Position numbers and translations under genes: made by a program. The notes below the pieces were generated by a model. The model did not search any database and was not told the origin of the DNA. It saw nothing but the letters and a program-made list of their open reading frames with translations. A stretch of 64,000 bases of DNA from Rhizomys pruinosus. Lineage: Eukaryota; Chordata; Mammalia; Rodentia; Spalacidae. Positions 33,773 through 46,185 of this stretch are shown here, in pieces; the first letter of the stretch is position 1; every line of letters starts with the position of its first letter. The stretch is from NCBI GenBank assembly GCA_009823505.1, contig VZQC01004719.1, forward strand, positions 2,119,061-2,183,060, read 5' to 3'.

Positions 33773-35057
33773 GTCATTCTGGATGAAGACTGCATTCTCT
33801 TAGGCTGAGAGTTTGCATGTCTCACTGAGTTCAGCTTAACATTAACACTTTGAAGCTAAAAAATTCTGGACATTTCTAGATGCATTTTTATCAGAATGCA
33901 GAACACTCAAAAATTCAGGCTTTTAGTTTGAGTTAAAATGAAATAATGAGAAACAACTATTGCTGTAGACCCTCCATCTGTTCCTTTTTTTCTTGGTCTC
34001 TCCTCTCCTTATCTCTATCTTTCATACCATACATTATCAAGAAGAAAATACAACAGAAGTCCCTTCTTATAGATAAGACCTGAGATGAGGAAACTGCATA
34101 TGAAAGCAATCTTCACTCTAAGCGTACACAGCATCAGGATGGTAAAAATAAGTCCATATATGAGATAAAGCCATTCTAAGTCATCAACAAAAAGTTAAAC
34201 AGTGGTGATAGCACATCTTCAAAACTCATTTTTAGTTATTGAAATCAAACAAATGTAACTAATATTTTATTATATTGTCTCAAAATTATGTGTAAAACTA
34301 AAAGTTAAACAATCATTACTAAGATATAGGACAATATAGACTCTTTTGGCAGGGCGACAATATTTGAAAGAAATGCTTTCATTCAATAACTAATCTTTCT
34401 ATGAACAACACATCCTTGTGTTCTGACACTTTCCAGCATCTACAAATTGAACACCTGAATACTGTTACACTACTTTGCAATGAGCCAGCCAAAGATTCCA
34501 TCCAATATGTCTATTTATCACTAAATGATTTCTGTCCCTAATGGAATAAAATATAATCAGAGACATTTTTCTAATTTTTCTAATTCTTTAGTTACAAGTA
34601 GATGTATCATGGTTAAAGAACTTATCATGTAGCAGCGATTGACATTTGAATACTAAAATATTTCAGCGCATATGATTGTCAGCATTACTGAAGACATGAT
34701 CTACTGTGAACACAGAGATTCATCTTTGAAAATAACTCATAGCTGTTTTACCAACAGGGCCAAAGTGACTAGAAGGAACAAAACTAAATACCCTCAATTT
34801 TGTGTTTGTTTTTGGTCAGCATGTGGTCAGTTCTGTCCAGTGATTTTCTTACAGGGTCAATAAAATGGGAATGTGATTAATGTTCTTTGGTTATTTGAAT
34901 TCTGAAGATAAGAAGATGATCCAGTTGAGAAATCTTTCCATCTTTGAATTAAAGATAGAGATGAGAGGACATGAGGTCTAAGATGTAAAATGTAGTATCA
35001 CATCACAAATATTGAAGACAGTAACAATAACTCAGAGGCTTGAACTACACTAATTCA
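33771..35057. other. Unique intergenic sequence
   Basis: About 1.3 kb with no gene, SINE or L1 recognised. A 63-residue frame at 34672-34863 has no family resemblance. Confidence 0.55.
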
Positions 35058-35072
35058 AATAAAAAGTTTTGT

Positions 35073-35319
35073 GTTTTTTTTTTTAATTTTATTTATTTCT
35101 GTATGTGTATGAATGTACTGTCTGCATGCAGGTTTGTGCACCCGTGTCGTGCAATGCCGCGGAGGTCAGAAGAGGGTGTCGGATTCCCCTGGAACTGGAG
35201 TTCTCCTGGAATTGGAGTTTCAGACGGTTCTCGGCCGCCATGTGGGTGCTGGGGATCGAACCCGGGTCCTCTGTAAGAGCGGTCGGCGCTCTTAACCACT
35301 AGGCCATCTCTCCAGCCCC
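35073..35319 (-). mobile_element. B2 SINE with 15-bp target-site duplication
   Basis: Full-length, CpG-rich and so probably young: GTATGAATGTACTGTCTGC, GTGCACCCGTGTCGTGC, TGGAACTGGAGTTCTCC, GATCGAACCCGGGTCC, AGGCCATCTCTCCAGCCCC. AATAAAAAGTTTTGT at 35058-35072 and 35320-35334 is a perfect TSD. Confidence 0.98.
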
Positions 35320-35699
35320 AATAAAAAGTTTTGTATGGAAAAAGACTACTCTTGACTAGTAAATAAATCATATGCATCATGTGTATTGTGCATGTATGTT
35401 CTGACAGTCTCCTCAAATACACAACATTATATATGCACACATACATACCCCACCTTGTCTTCCTCCTACTACATCTTCATTTGCTGTTCTTCTAGTACAA
35501 AACTATATTCAAATACAAGTATTTCATTTTATTGTATTAGTTTTCATTATTTATACATAATTATGGTGGGTTCTTTTATGTGTCTATTTTTTAAGAGATT
35601 CCACAATATAAGAGCACAGTTGTCTTCAGATCATATTAACGTTGCTCAGTTTGCCATACAATTAGGTAACTGGTGCTAGCATCCACAGATGAGGGATAA

Positions 35700-38600
35700 C
35701 ATTCATCATTTGTTTTTCTGGGACTGTGTTACTTCACTCAGCATGATATCTTCTAGCTCCATCCATTTACCTGCAAAGTTCATCATGTCATCTTTCTTTA
35801 CTACTGCATAGAACTCCATTGTGTAAATGTATCACATTTTCTCTATCCACTCGTCAGTTAAGTGGCACTTGGGTTGGTTCCAGCTCCTTGCTCTTGTGAA
35901 GAGTGCTGCAATAAATATAGCTGTGCATGTATCTCTGCAGTAGGATGAGTCTTGTGGGTACATGCCCAGGAGTGCTATGGCTGGGTCAGGTGGCAAGTTC
36001 ATTCCAAGTCTTCCAAGGGTTCTCCACACTGCTTTCCGTAGTGGGTGTATGAGTTTACATTCCCACCAGCAGTGGGTGAATGTTCCCCTTTCCCCACAAC
36101 ATCTCCAGCACTTGGTATCATTTCTCTTCTTGATCCTAGCCAGTCTTAGAGTAAGATTATATCTTAAAGTAGTTTTAATTTGCATTTCTTTAATTTTAGT
36201 GATGTTGAATACTTTTTAAGATGTTTGTTAACCATCTCTAATTCCTCACTTGTGAAGTCTCTATTCAGCACTTCACTCCATCTTTTGAGTTTGTCATTTA
36301 CTTTCTTCTTAGTATTTGAGTAGTTTATATATTCTGGAAATCAATGCTTCATCAGATGTATCTACAGTGAAGGTTTCCTCCCACTCTGTTGGTTTTCTCT
36401 TCATTTCCTTGTTTGTTTTTTTTTTTTTTGATGTACAGAAGCTTTTGAGTTTAATGAGGTCCCATTTGTCAATTGTCAACCTTAATTCTTGTGCAGCTAC
36501 TGTCTGATTTTTATGAGGTCTTTTCCTACACCTATATCTTGCAGTCTGCTGCCAAGTTTTTCTTCTATCTCCTCCAGAGTTTGGGGTTTCATTTTGAGGT
36601 CTTTGATCCATCTGGAGTTGACTTTTGTACAGGGTGAGAGGTAGGGGTTTAATTTCATTATTCTACAAGTAATGATCCAGTTTTGCCAACACCACTTGCT
36701 AAAAATGTTGTCTTTCCTCCATTGTGTCTTCTTGGCCCCCTTATCTAATATGAGCTGGCTGAAATTTTATGTGCTCAAGTTTGGATCTTCACTGTTGTTC
36801 CATTGGTCAACAGGTCTTTTTTTGCCAGTACCAAGCTGCTTTTATGACTATAGCCCTGTAGTATAGTTTGAAGTCAGGTATAGAGATCCCCCCTGTATTG
36901 CTCTTTTCACTCAGGGTTGCTTTGTCTATTCAGGGTCTTTTGTTTTTCCAAATGAAATTAAGGACATTTTTTCCAAGCCTATGAAGAAACTCTTGGTGAT
37001 TTTAATTGTGATTGCATTAAATCTGTACAAGAGTTTGGGTAGAATGGACATTTTTACTGTATTAATTTCCCCAATCCATAAGCATGGGAGATTTTTTAAT
37101 CTTCTGATTTTTTTTTCAATTTTCCTTCTTTAGGGGTTTAAAATTTTTGTTGGAGAGATTTTTCGTGTATTTGGTTAGGTTTGTTCCTAGGTATTTTATT
37201 GTTTTTGAGGCTATTATGAGTGAGAAGGTCTCCTTTTATTCCTTCTTCAGTTGCTTGCTGTTGGTGTAAAGAAAGGCTACTGATTTTTCTAGGTTAATTT
37301 TGTATCCTGCCGCTTTACTGAAGCTCTTAATCACTTCTAGGAGTTTTCTGGTGGAGTTTTTAGCACCTCTTATGTAAAGAATCATATCATCAGCAAAAAG
37401 GGATAGCTTGACTTCCTTTTTTCCAATTAGTACTACATTAAATTCCTTTTCTTGCCTTATTGCCCCAGCAAGTGTTCCAAGCACTATACTGAACAGGAGT
37501 GGTCACAGGAGAAATCCTTGCCGAGTCCCTAACTTTAAAGGGAATGTTTCTGTCGTTTCCCCATTTAGGTATACTGACTGTGGGTTTACTGTATTTGGCT
37601 TTACTACATTGAAGAATGATCTCTCCAATCCCATTCCCTCTAGGACTTTAAGCATGAAGGGGTCCTGGATTTTGTCAAAGGCTTTTTCCGCATCAATTGA
37701 GATGATCGTGTGGTTTTTGTCTTTCAGTCCATTTATATGCTTGATGATATTTATTGATTTTCCTATTTTGAACCTTCCCTGTATCTGTGGTATGAATCCC
37801 ACCCGGTCATGATGGATGATCTTCTTGATGTGGGTCTGTATGCGGTTTGCAAGTATTTTGTTCAGAATTTTTGCATTGGTGTTCATTAATAAGATGGGTC
37901 TATAGTTCTCCGTTTTGGTTGTATCTTTGCCTAGTTTTGGTATTAGAGTGACATGGGCTTCATAGAAGGAATTTGGGAGAATTTGCTCTGCTTGTATCCT
38001 TCTAAACAATTCGAGTAATAAGGGTTGTAAGTCTTTTTGAAATGATTTATAGAATTCTTCCCTGAAACCACCTGGGATTGGGCTTTTTTTAGTTGGGATG
38101 TTTCTTATTACATCTTCAGTTTCTTCATGTAATATGGGTCTGCTTAAGCTGTGGATATCTTCTTGGTTGGGCTTTGGTGATTCCCAGGATTTCAGGTATT
38201 CATCCATTTATCCTAGGTTTTCAAACAGTATAGTACAAGTTTTTGAAGTATTCCCATTTGATTGTCTGGATCTCTTCATTGCTGTTATGATACTTCCCCT
38301 TTCATCACAGATTCTATTGATTTTGAGTTGTTACTTCTTTGTTTTTGTTAACTGGGCTAGAGGTCTGTCTATCTTGTTTTATTCTCTCAAAGAACCAACT
38401 TTTGGATTCATTGATTTTTTTGTACCGATTTCTTTCTTTTTCATTGATTTCTGCTCTGATTTTTGTTATTTCTTCCTGTCTGTTGAGTTTAGGGTTCATT
38501 TGTTTTTGTCTCTCAAGTGTTTTTAGCTGCAGTGTTAGATCTTTCACTTGTGCTCTTTCTGTTTTTCTAATGTAGGCACCCAGTGCTATAAACTTTCCTC

Positions 38601-39500
38601 TTAGGACTGCTTTTAAAATATCCCACAGGTTTTGCTGTGTTGTATTATCATTGTCATTCACTTCCAGGAATGCTTTTATTTCTTTCTTTATCTCTTCCTT
38701 GACCCATTCATTACTCAGGATTGTGTTGTTTAGTCTCCATGTGTAGATAGCAGGGCTTATCCTGGTGTTGATAATGAGCTTTATTGCTATGGGGTCTGAT
38801 AGAATGCATGAAATAATTTGAATCTTTTTGTATTTGTACAGGTTTCTTCTGTGTTGCAGAATGTGGTCAGTTTTGGAGACTGTTCCATGGGGTTCTGAGT
38901 AGAAAGTGTATTCTCTGGTATTAGGGTAGAATATTATGTAGATGTCTGTGAGGTCCATTTGGTGTATTGTATCATTCAGTCCAGATGTCTGTTTATTCTT
39001 TGTCCTGTTGACCTGTCCAAAGGGCTCAGTGGGGTATTGAAGTCCCCTATATGACTATACTGGGGTTAATCTGTGCCTTGAGGTCCTGGAGAATTGTCTT
39101 TATAAAGTTTGTTGCACAAAAATTTGGTTCATATATATTCATGATTATGAAATCTTCATTTGTTCCTTTGATAAAATTGTTCCTTTGATAAAAGTGTAAT
39201 GGCCTTCTTTGTCTCTTCTAATTTCTTTTACATCAAAGTCTATTCTGCCTGATATTATAATAGTAACACCTGCTTTCTTTTTGGTACCATTTGCTTGGAA
39301 TATTTTTTTTTCCATCCTTTCACTTTGAGGTGGTGCCTATCCTTTAAAGTAAGTTGTGTTTCTTGTAGACAACATATAGATGGGTTAGATTTCCTAATTC
39401 AGTCTCCCAATCTATGTCTTTTGATTGGGGAGTTTAGTCCATTAATATTTAAGGTTGTAACTGAAAGATGTGTGTTGCTTCCTTTCACCTTATTATCCAT
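35700..39500 (-). pseudogene. LINE-1 ORF2 (endonuclease-reverse transcriptase), disrupted
   Basis: ORF2 nicks target DNA and reverse-transcribes L1 RNA at the nick. Endonuclease part 38.96-39.48 kb: translated pieces [42 protein letters not shown] and, at 38.9 kb, [18 protein letters not shown]. Reverse transcriptase: 37503-38207 ([35 protein letters not shown]) and 37236-37484, with catalytic FADD at 37386-37397. C-terminal part: KWDLIKLKSFCTSKKK near 36.4 kb and the Cys-rich CWRCCGERGTFTHCWWECKL near 36.1 kb. Several frameshifts and stops separate these blocks. Confidence 0.95.
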
Positions 39501-39544
39501 TTGCATTTTTGGTCTAGGTTTCTACTTCTGCAATTATGATTTTA

Positions 39545-40721
39545 TTAATTTCTCTTTCTAGGTGCCTGGGGATAGTTGCTCCTTCCTTCTTGCCTTTGAA
39601 TTGCTTCAAGTATTCTCTGAAAGTTTGATTTTCCAGACATTAATTTTTTCATCTTGTTTATGTAATGAAAGATTTTTCTCTCTCCTTCAACTATAACGAC
39701 ATTTTTGCTGGGTATAGTAACCTGGGTTGGCATCTATAGTCCTTTAACACTGGGAATGCTTTGATCCACGTTCTTCATGCTTTCATAGTTTGCACTGAGA
39801 AGTCAGTTGTAATTCTGATAGGTTTACCCTTATATGTAACTTGTTGCTTTTCTCTGGCGGCCTTAAGAATTTTGTCTTTGTTTTGGGCATCTAGCATTTT
39901 AACTATGTTATGGTGTGGAGAGTTTCTTTTTGATCTTCTCTGTTTGGAGTTCTATGTTCTTCTTGTAGTTGTATTGGTTTGTCTTTTTTTAGTATGGGGA
40001 AATTTTTATCTATTCTGTTGAAAATCTGATCAATTCCATTCTCTTGGGATTCTTCTCCTTCCTCTATTCCTATGATACAGAGGTATGATCTTTTCATAGT
40101 ATCCTACAATTCCTGGTTGTTCAACTTTTGTGTATTTTTAAATTTTTTATAATCTTTACTTGAGGTTTTTAGTTGTTCTGTGTTATCTTCTAGGTCTGAT
40201 ATTCTTTGTTCTGTATCCTCCATTCTACTTCTGAGGCTTTTTTTGCATTCCTTTGCTCTTGACTGGATGAGTGTTTGATTTCCTTTTTTAATTTCATCTT
40301 GTGATCTCTTTAGTATTTCCACTTCCTTTTGGAGCTTCTCAATCTCTGCCTGTAGCTCTTTGCTTCACTGGTTGGTTTCCTTTCCTTTTTCAACATGGAA
40401 ACTTTTCAGTGTTTCCACTTCCTTTTGGAGTTTGTCATTCTCTCTCTCTATGTCATTCTTAAGTTTTTCATTGTCTCTCTTTAGTACTCTGACTTATTCT
40501 TTATAGTCTTTGATTTCTTTGAATATGTCCACAATTGTTCCTCTAAGATCTGTGTCCTGGGCCATCCCCAAGGGGAACCCACTGTAGGAATCTCCCACAA
40601 GGTTGGTAGAGCTTGGTGTGGAATTATCCTGCACCTTTCCCATATTGCCCCTTCTTAGTGTCCTTATCATTTGGGTGTCTCTTTGCCTGTATTCCAATGT
40701 GAAACCGAAATGCCTTTTCAC
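39545..40721 (-). pseudogene. LINE-1 ORF1 (RNA-binding chaperone), disrupted
   Basis: ORF1p trimerises through a coiled coil and coats L1 RNA. N-terminal piece 40494-40721. Coiled coil at 40104-40322 with RMEDTEQRISDLED, heptad-like and charged. RRM-like part 39903-40097 with LCIIGIEEGEESQENGID, then FPILKKDKPIQLQEEHRTPN. C-terminal piece 39545-39733 with VEGERKIFHYINKMKKL. Frameshifts separate the pieces. The start at 40721 is the first Met that gives a plausible ORF1 N-terminus. Confidence 0.88.
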
Positions 40722-41235
40722 TGTGTTGAAAGTTTTCTTTGCTTGCCTCCTTCAGATGCCTTTGTTATTTGTTTGTTTGATTGATTTGTTTTTCTCCTTC
40801 CTTATGGAGTGTTGACTTGTCTCAGTTTTAGGCTTTCTATTGGAACTGTAACTCACTCTTCCCTTTATCTTCTGAAGGTTCTCCAAAGTATACACTTGGA
40901 CACTCCCTCAGCAATTCCAGTTGCAGGGGCTGGGGAGGGGGTGTTATACCTGTTTAGACAGTGCACTGGTACTCTGTGCTTCAGGTGGTCCTGGGAATTC
41001 CCTGATCTAAGCTCTGTGTACTCACGACTCACTGTGTCAACAGGCCCACCTTTTATACCAGTTAGCAGGATGACTCCACCCCCACAGCCACACAAGAGAA
41101 TTGAATCAAACCAATGAGAGACTTATCCAATGCACCAGATAGGATTATCCAACAATCTGCCTGGCTGAAGCATTGGGCTCCTATCTGTGCCTCAGGTGGT
41201 CCTGGGAAATCTCTGATCTAAGCTCTGTGCACTTA
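40722..41235 (-). promoter_or_regulatory. LINE-1 5'UTR with two partial promoter monomers
   Basis: TCAGGTGGTCCTGGGAATTC..CTGATCTAAGCTCTGTGTACT (40981-41021) recurs as TCAGGTGGTCCTGGGAAATC..CTGATCTAAGCTCTGTGCACT (41192-41232), about 211 bases apart, as expected for tandem 5' monomers that carry rodent L1 promoters. GC content is higher than in the flanks. The outer monomer is truncated. Confidence 0.8.
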
Positions 41236-41236
41236 C

Positions 41237-41284
41237 ATTATATATATATATATATTTATATTATATATATATATATATATAATT
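41237..41284. repeat. (TA)n microsatellite
   Basis: TA run interrupted once by TTTATATTA, at the 5' boundary of the L1. Confidence 0.95.
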
Positions 41285-41804
41285 TTTTTCGCTTTCACTA
41301 TTCATGAATATTTTCAACAATTTAAGCATTTTGCCAATGAACACTATGGAGGCTCGGTATTAGTATAGCCTTTTGAGAATTTGTGGCATAGGAGCTACTC
41401 TGCAGGGATCGTTATACCCTTATATCTCTCCCAATACAATGCCAATAATTTGATATCTTTTGGAAATTTCTCACTTTTCAAGTGAATGCAGGAATTTTTA
41501 TAATGTATAAGCAAGAAGGAAACAATAAATGAATTGCTGTTATTGTTGAAAGTTCAAAGAGACTTCATGTAGATGGCACTTATGTCACATACTAAAGCTA
41601 CTTACTCATATTATCTTCATGGAACAAATTGTGAAATGTTTATTATGAAATATGTTGAAATTAAGAATGAAGAGATGTGTGGTTGTGTCTATGTGTGTGG
41701 TGGGGGGGCTATGGCAAATGACTGAAGAAAATTTAGTATTTATGGCAAACACTCTGAAGAAAAATTTAGACTTTTAAGCACATTTGCATATTGTATATAA
41801 GCAT
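41285..41804. other. Unique sequence
   Basis: No gene or repeat recognised apart from a G run at 41699-41708. Confidence 0.5.
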
Positions 41805-41815
41805 TATATTGTGAT

Positions 41816-42072
41816 TTTTTTTTTATTTTTTTTAATTAATTTTATTTATTTCTGTATGTGTATGAATGTACTGTCTGCATGCAAGTTTGTGCACCCGTGT
41901 CGTGCAACGCCGCGGAGGTCAGAAGAGGGTATCGGATTCCCCTGGAACTGGAGTTCTCCTGGAATTGGAGTTTCAGACGGTTCTTAGCCGCCATGTGGGT
42001 GCTGGGGATCGAACCGGTGTCCTCTGTAAGAGCGGTCGGCGCTCTTAACCACTAGGCTATCTCTCCAGCCCC
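41816..42072 (-). mobile_element. B2 SINE with 11-bp target-site duplication
   Basis: Full-length young B2, nearly identical to 35073-35319 (GTGCACCCGTGTCGTGC, GGTGCTGGGGATCGAACC, AGAGCGGTCGGCGCTCTTAA). TATATTGTGAT at 41805-41815 and 42073-42083 is the TSD. Confidence 0.97.
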
Positions 42073-42429
42073 TATATTGTGATCTTATAAAATAACATAG
42101 TATTTCATTGTAGTTCTATGTGTGTTCTCATTGTTCCTTCAATGAGAAAAGATGTGGGAAATAAAACATTTTGAATCACAGTCCTTTGGAATACTTGTCT
42201 CAGAGCTCTGTGTTTCATCATGATTCTCACTCCCCTTATCCATTTTTTCTATATTTCCTTTCTCTCTGTGACTAAAAATACTCATTGGAAATATGACAGC
42301 ATTTTAAAAAATGATGTTTGTCTTAGTGGATAGTTATATGCAAATGAATGAAACTAAATCCCTATTTCTTACTTGCATACACTAGAAATTGATCGTATTT
42401 CAGATATATAGATCATGAAGATATTTTTT

Positions 42430-43420
42430 TCATTTCTGTAGGCCAAAAGTTCATTGAAGTTTTGGCCCTTTGTTATACAGAAACTTTTTTGTTTCATGAG
42501 TTCTCATTGGTCAACTCTTGGTCTTAATACCTGCAAAAGTTTTGTTTTGTTTTGTTTTTCTGTACTTAATGAGATAACCATGTGGCTTCAGTCCTTATTT
42601 ACTATGCAGTAATATTTACTCACCATTTTCATTATAATCTTTCATATATTTAATCAGTCTGTTTTCTGTAAATACTTTATATAATTTATTCACTTTTTGG
42701 CACTGTGATTTGAACCCCAAGTCTTATGCATTTTCAATATTAAAGTCTTGCTTTTCAGCCATATCTCCAGGCATATAATACTTTAGATTTGAAATTATTT
42801 TGCATGTAGTTAATAACTTCCAAGCTAATCAAAAGTTTTTTTTTATATTCTGCAACTTGTATTTTACCTATTAGTAATTTTCCTTGACATTGAATCATGA
42901 ACTGTATAAATGCTGATTTTTGATATGCCAGTCATTTTTAATTTCTTCCTAACTTCTGCAATAAGTTTGACATCATTCTTCTCAAAGAACATAAAATGCC
43001 TGCTGTTTTAAATCAGTTTATATGTGTTTTATGCTCTAGAATATGATTTGTCTTGGTAAATCTTCCTTATGTGCTTGAGAAGAATGTGTGTTCTCATGCT
43101 GCTGGACGAAGTAGTCTATAAATGTCAATTAGATTGTGTTGATTAATGGTTCTGCTCACTTCAAGTGTATCCTTATTGATTTCATGCCTAATGGTTCTAT
43201 CAATTATGGTAGGAGAGCTGTTGAAGTCCCCACTGTAACAGTGGATGTGTTTGTTTTTCCTGGAAGATCTATCTGTTTTTCTGTCCAATATTAGGGCCTG
43301 TTTATATTAGGTACATATACCCTATTGATGGTCATGTATTATGATGGTTGATCTAGTAAACTTTACAGAATGTTTTGCTTTATCCTGAAAAGTCTTCTCA
43401 CTCCAAAATCCACTGGAGCT
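42430..43420 (-). mobile_element. Ancient LINE-1 ORF2 fragments
   Basis: Two decayed parts on the minus strand. 42.44-42.54 kb matches the C-terminal region (TATACAGAAACTTTTTTGTTTCATGAG). 42.98-43.42 kb matches the endonuclease and linker; 43094-43288 translates with GDFNSSPTIIDRTIRHEINK and IDIYRLLRP, typical of L1 endonuclease. The middle is deleted or unrecognisable. Confidence 0.75.
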
Positions 43421-43610
43421 TCCTGAAAAATCTTAACACTTTAGATTTATTACATGTGTATAAAAAAGATCATTCACTATCCCATTATTTTAATTAACAT
43501 GTGATTTTATAAATAAAGAGGAATCTCATCTAGACAACTATTCTTCCATCAATTATGTCACCGTTTCTTTTAATTTGTGTTTTGCAAACATTCACATTAA
43601 AAATAATGTG
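43421..43610. other. Unique AT-rich sequence
   Basis: Nothing recognised. Confidence 0.45.
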
Positions 43611-43835
43611 AATCCTGGAGAGTTAGGTCAGTGGTAAAGAGCGTTTGCTACTCTTGTTAAAGACACAGGGTCTATTCACAGCACCCATATTACAAGCAAT
43701 GATTATCTATACCTCCAGTTTCAGGAAGATCTGATGCCCTCTTCTGGACTCTACGGGCACCAGGGACACGTTTTCTGTGTATACATGCACAAAGTCTAAC
43801 AATGGTGTACATAAAATGAAGATAAATGCATTTTA
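43611..43835 (+). mobile_element. B2/B3-like SINE, old
   Basis: Plus-strand diverged SINE: CCTGGAGAGTTAGGTCAG, GATCTGATGCCCTCTTCTGG, CACCAGGGACACG. Followed by a short tandem duplication (TTTGTAAGTACTTTGTAAGTACT near 43838; two units). Confidence 0.75.
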
Positions 43836-43964
43836 AGTTTGTAAGTACTTTGTAAGTACTGTTGGTTGTAACTGGATTAAGACGTACTGTGTCTTTGTAT
43901 CTCATTTTGCACTCCCTGCTTTCATTGGCATTCATTGATGACTAATAGCCATTATAGTGACACT

Positions 43965-44197
43965 TTTAAAAAATGTTTATTATTTTAATTTTTATGTGAC
44001 TAAGCATATTATCTGCATGTGTGTTAGTGCTCTCATGTCCTGCAATTAATTACTGAATAGTGAGAAGAAGGCATCTGATGCTTTGGAACTTGAGTTACCA
44101 GATGGTTGTTAGCTGCCATGTGGGTGCTAGGATTCATACCTGAGTCCTCTGCAAGAGCAGTCAGTGTTCTTAGCAGCTGAGCCATCTCTCCAGCCCC
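43965..44197 (-). mobile_element. B2/B3 SINE
   Basis: Minus-strand SINE: AAGGCATCTGATGCTTTGG, CTGCCATGTGGGTGCTAGG, CTGAGTCCTCTGCAAGAGC, GAGCCATCTCTCCAGCCCC. Older than the CpG-rich B2 group. Confidence 0.9.
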
Positions 44198-44594
44198 ATA
44201 TTGAAACATTTTGAACTGTATATAAATCCCATAACATAATACAATTATTTACTTTTCTGCTGATTTGCCTTGGTATTACCCTTCTGCAGTGTTAAAGTGA
44301 ATGCTAATTCTCACACCTCTTGTTGTGCAATTTAACTTTCTTCTTAAGTATGTTGGACTCAAACTGACACACTCAAAAAAGAAGCAATCGAGGGACCACA
44401 TACTAATATGAAATTTATTTAATTTGCTGGTGCACCAGAACCCAATTAAAAAAACTGACACATCAATTGCATGCTGAAGATAGCAAAATTCAAACATGAA
44501 TATAACCCTAAAGCTCAACAAAATTATTTCAAGTATTTATAGAATCTCTCAAACTTTCAATGATGCAGTGATGGAGGTAAGATCCTAGTATTTT
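44198..44594. other. Unique sequence
   Basis: An 81-residue minus frame is present at 44276-44521 without family resemblance. Nothing else recognised. Confidence 0.45.
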
Positions 44595-44740
44595 TGTTTT
44601 GTTTTGTTTGTTTGTTTTGGTCTTTTTGAGACAGGGTCTCCCTGTAGCTCTGGCTGTCCTCAAAGTCTCTATGTAGACTAGCCTGGCCTTGAACTCACAT
44701 ATCCTCCTTCTTCTGACTCTTGAGTGTTGGGATTAAAGGC
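44595..44740 (-). mobile_element. B1 SINE
   Basis: Minus-strand B1: (TTTTG)n, GAGACAGGGTCTCCCTGTAG, CTAGCCTGGCCTTGAACTC, GAGTGTTGGGATTAAAGGC. AAGATCCTAGT before (44579) and AAGATCATAGT after (44741) suggest a decayed TSD. Confidence 0.92.
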
Positions 44741-45005
44741 AAGATCATAGTGATTTTATGCTCTCAAATGCTAGAAAATTACATACTCTAACTTTTTCTG
44801 TTAGTCTTAAATGGTATGGTACAGGTTACATGGTTAAAATGTTATCTTTTGGTATCTCAATTTTTATTCCCCTGGTTACTATGGGGATGAAATAAATATT
44901 TCATATTTCCTCTTTTCCTAAAACAATTTCCTACTAATGCATATTATGTTATGCCTTATTTATTTGAAAAAAATCTGATATTAGTGTGTTATACGATACA
45001 AATAT

Positions 45006-45103
45006 CTTTTTTTTTAATTTTTTGGCTTTTTGGAGACAGGGTCTCCCTTGGCATGGAACTTGCTCTGTAGACCAGACTGGCCTTGAACTCACAGAGATCC
45101 ACC
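45006..45103 (-). mobile_element. B1 SINE, truncated at L1 breakpoint
   Basis: Minus-strand B1 3' half: GGAGACAGGGTCTCCCTTGG, GTAGACCAGACTGGCCTTG, CACAGAGATCCACC. It stops mid-element where the poly-G of an L1 3'UTR begins (45105). Confidence 0.9.
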
Positions 45104-45104
45104 A

Positions 45105-46185
45105 GGGGGGGCATGTATGTTGAATCAAGTTGATCAAATGAGTGTCCAGTCTATATTGTTGTAGTTTCACCTTTAACCCCAATCGCAGCCCTTACATTCT
45201 ACCACGCCCCCTCTTCCGCAGATTGTTCCCTAGGCTTAGAAAAGGGGCACAGGTGGATGAGAAGCAAAACATTCTACTTTCTCTGGAGCTGTTGTCTTGG
45301 TCTCTAGTCAGTTCTAGCTGTTTTCTTTCATGGGCTGCCAGCTTGTCCAGGCATAACCTTTCGATCCTACTAATGAAGCACACACAATTAGATATATAGG
45401 TATTTAAACAGTACTAATTGTTATGGTAGGTTTCTTTGGTATAGACACAGATGTTTGGATGGTATGTTAATTCATGATTTACATTTTCTTCTGTTAAGTA
45501 TGGCAGGGTCTTCGTGTGGTTTATAACATCTCCTAACCATTAGAGGATGTAAGCTTGTGGCATCAGCCGTGGGTTATTCCTCCAAGGAGAGAGCTAGTAG
45601 CCAATTAGATTTGGGATATACAGACGTATGGCTGCCACTGCTGCACAGTATTTCCAGGCAGATGAGGTGTAGCTGGTGCTGATGGAGGAGTCTTGCGTGA
45701 CTCAAGGAGACCTATATTTGCTTTATTGGTTTAGTGGTCTTTGGTAACACTCTCTAGCATCCCAGAGACCATCTGTATACTTGCAAGTGCGGTCTCCATA
45801 CATCTTTCCCATGTTTTTATCAGGTCTTCAACAGCAGGGCCTTATCGCCTCTCTTTCTGCAGATATCTCAGTTTGGAGGCAAGGAACCTTTACCATTTGT
45901 TTTGGCTTGGATCCCCTGGCCAACATCTCCTTGGTAGAATAATCCATTGTTGATGTAGTAATATATTTTGTTTAAGTGCATAGCTTAAGGAGACTTTAGC
46001 ATTATATTTGGTTCTGAAATGAGAATAATCCTTTTCACAGTTTCTATGTCCATTAGTCAATTAAAGAAGGCAGTTTTACTGATTTTACAAGAGAATACCT
46101 CTATAACAGCTGGCTCCAATCTACAGCTGGAGAACGACCTCATCGTCATCTTATTTCTCCTTATTCTATGGGGGGGAAGGAAGAG
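45105..46185 (-). mobile_element. LINE-1 long 3'UTR, clean copy without tail
   Basis: Best copy of the middle and first parts: GTTGATCAAATGAGTGTCC, CTACCACGCCCCCTCTTCC, GCCAGCTTGTCCAGGCATAA, GGCAGGGTCTTCGTGTGG, GATGAGGTGTAGCTGGTGC, CTTCAACAGCAGGGCC, CAACATCTCCTTGGTAG, TTTAGCATTATATTTGG, CCTCTATAACAGCTGGCTCC. It lacks the terminal ~300 bases and poly-A; it begins at the poly-C/G tract. A 70-residue frame at 45741-45953 is shared with other copies and not a gene. Confidence 0.82.

Larger units (their letters stand above)
35590..41235 (-). mobile_element. Near-complete LINE-1 (inactive), minus strand
   Basis: About 5.6 kb. From its 5' end (right) to 3' end (left): two partial 5' monomers (about 40.72-41.235 kb), ORF1 (39.6-40.72 kb), short spacer, ORF2 (35.7-39.5 kb) and a short stub of 3'UTR. 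Frameshifts and stops break both ORFs, so it cannot move. The normal G-rich 3'UTR, AATAAA and poly-A are missing at the left end, and no TSD is seen, so the 3' end was lost after insertion. A TA microsatellite adjoins its 5' end. Confidence 0.95.

Noticed and set aside
35073..35319. tRNA-like A/B boxes as tRNA genes (also in other B2s)
   Set aside because: They sit in full SINE bodies with A-tails and TSDs; B2 is tRNA-derived and these do not fold as full tRNAs.
38098..38575. Hydrophobic 142- and 78-residue plus-strand frames that look like membrane proteins
   Set aside because: They are antisense shadows of L1 ORF2; T-rich complement of an A-rich gene reads as Phe/Leu/Ser.
45741..45953. 70-residue frame recurring at several loci (3712-3924 minus, 28826-29020 minus, 45741-45953) as a conserved small protein
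   Set aside because: The frame lies antisense to the L1 3'UTR first part; recurrence reflects repeat copies and the reading differs between copies by frameshifts.
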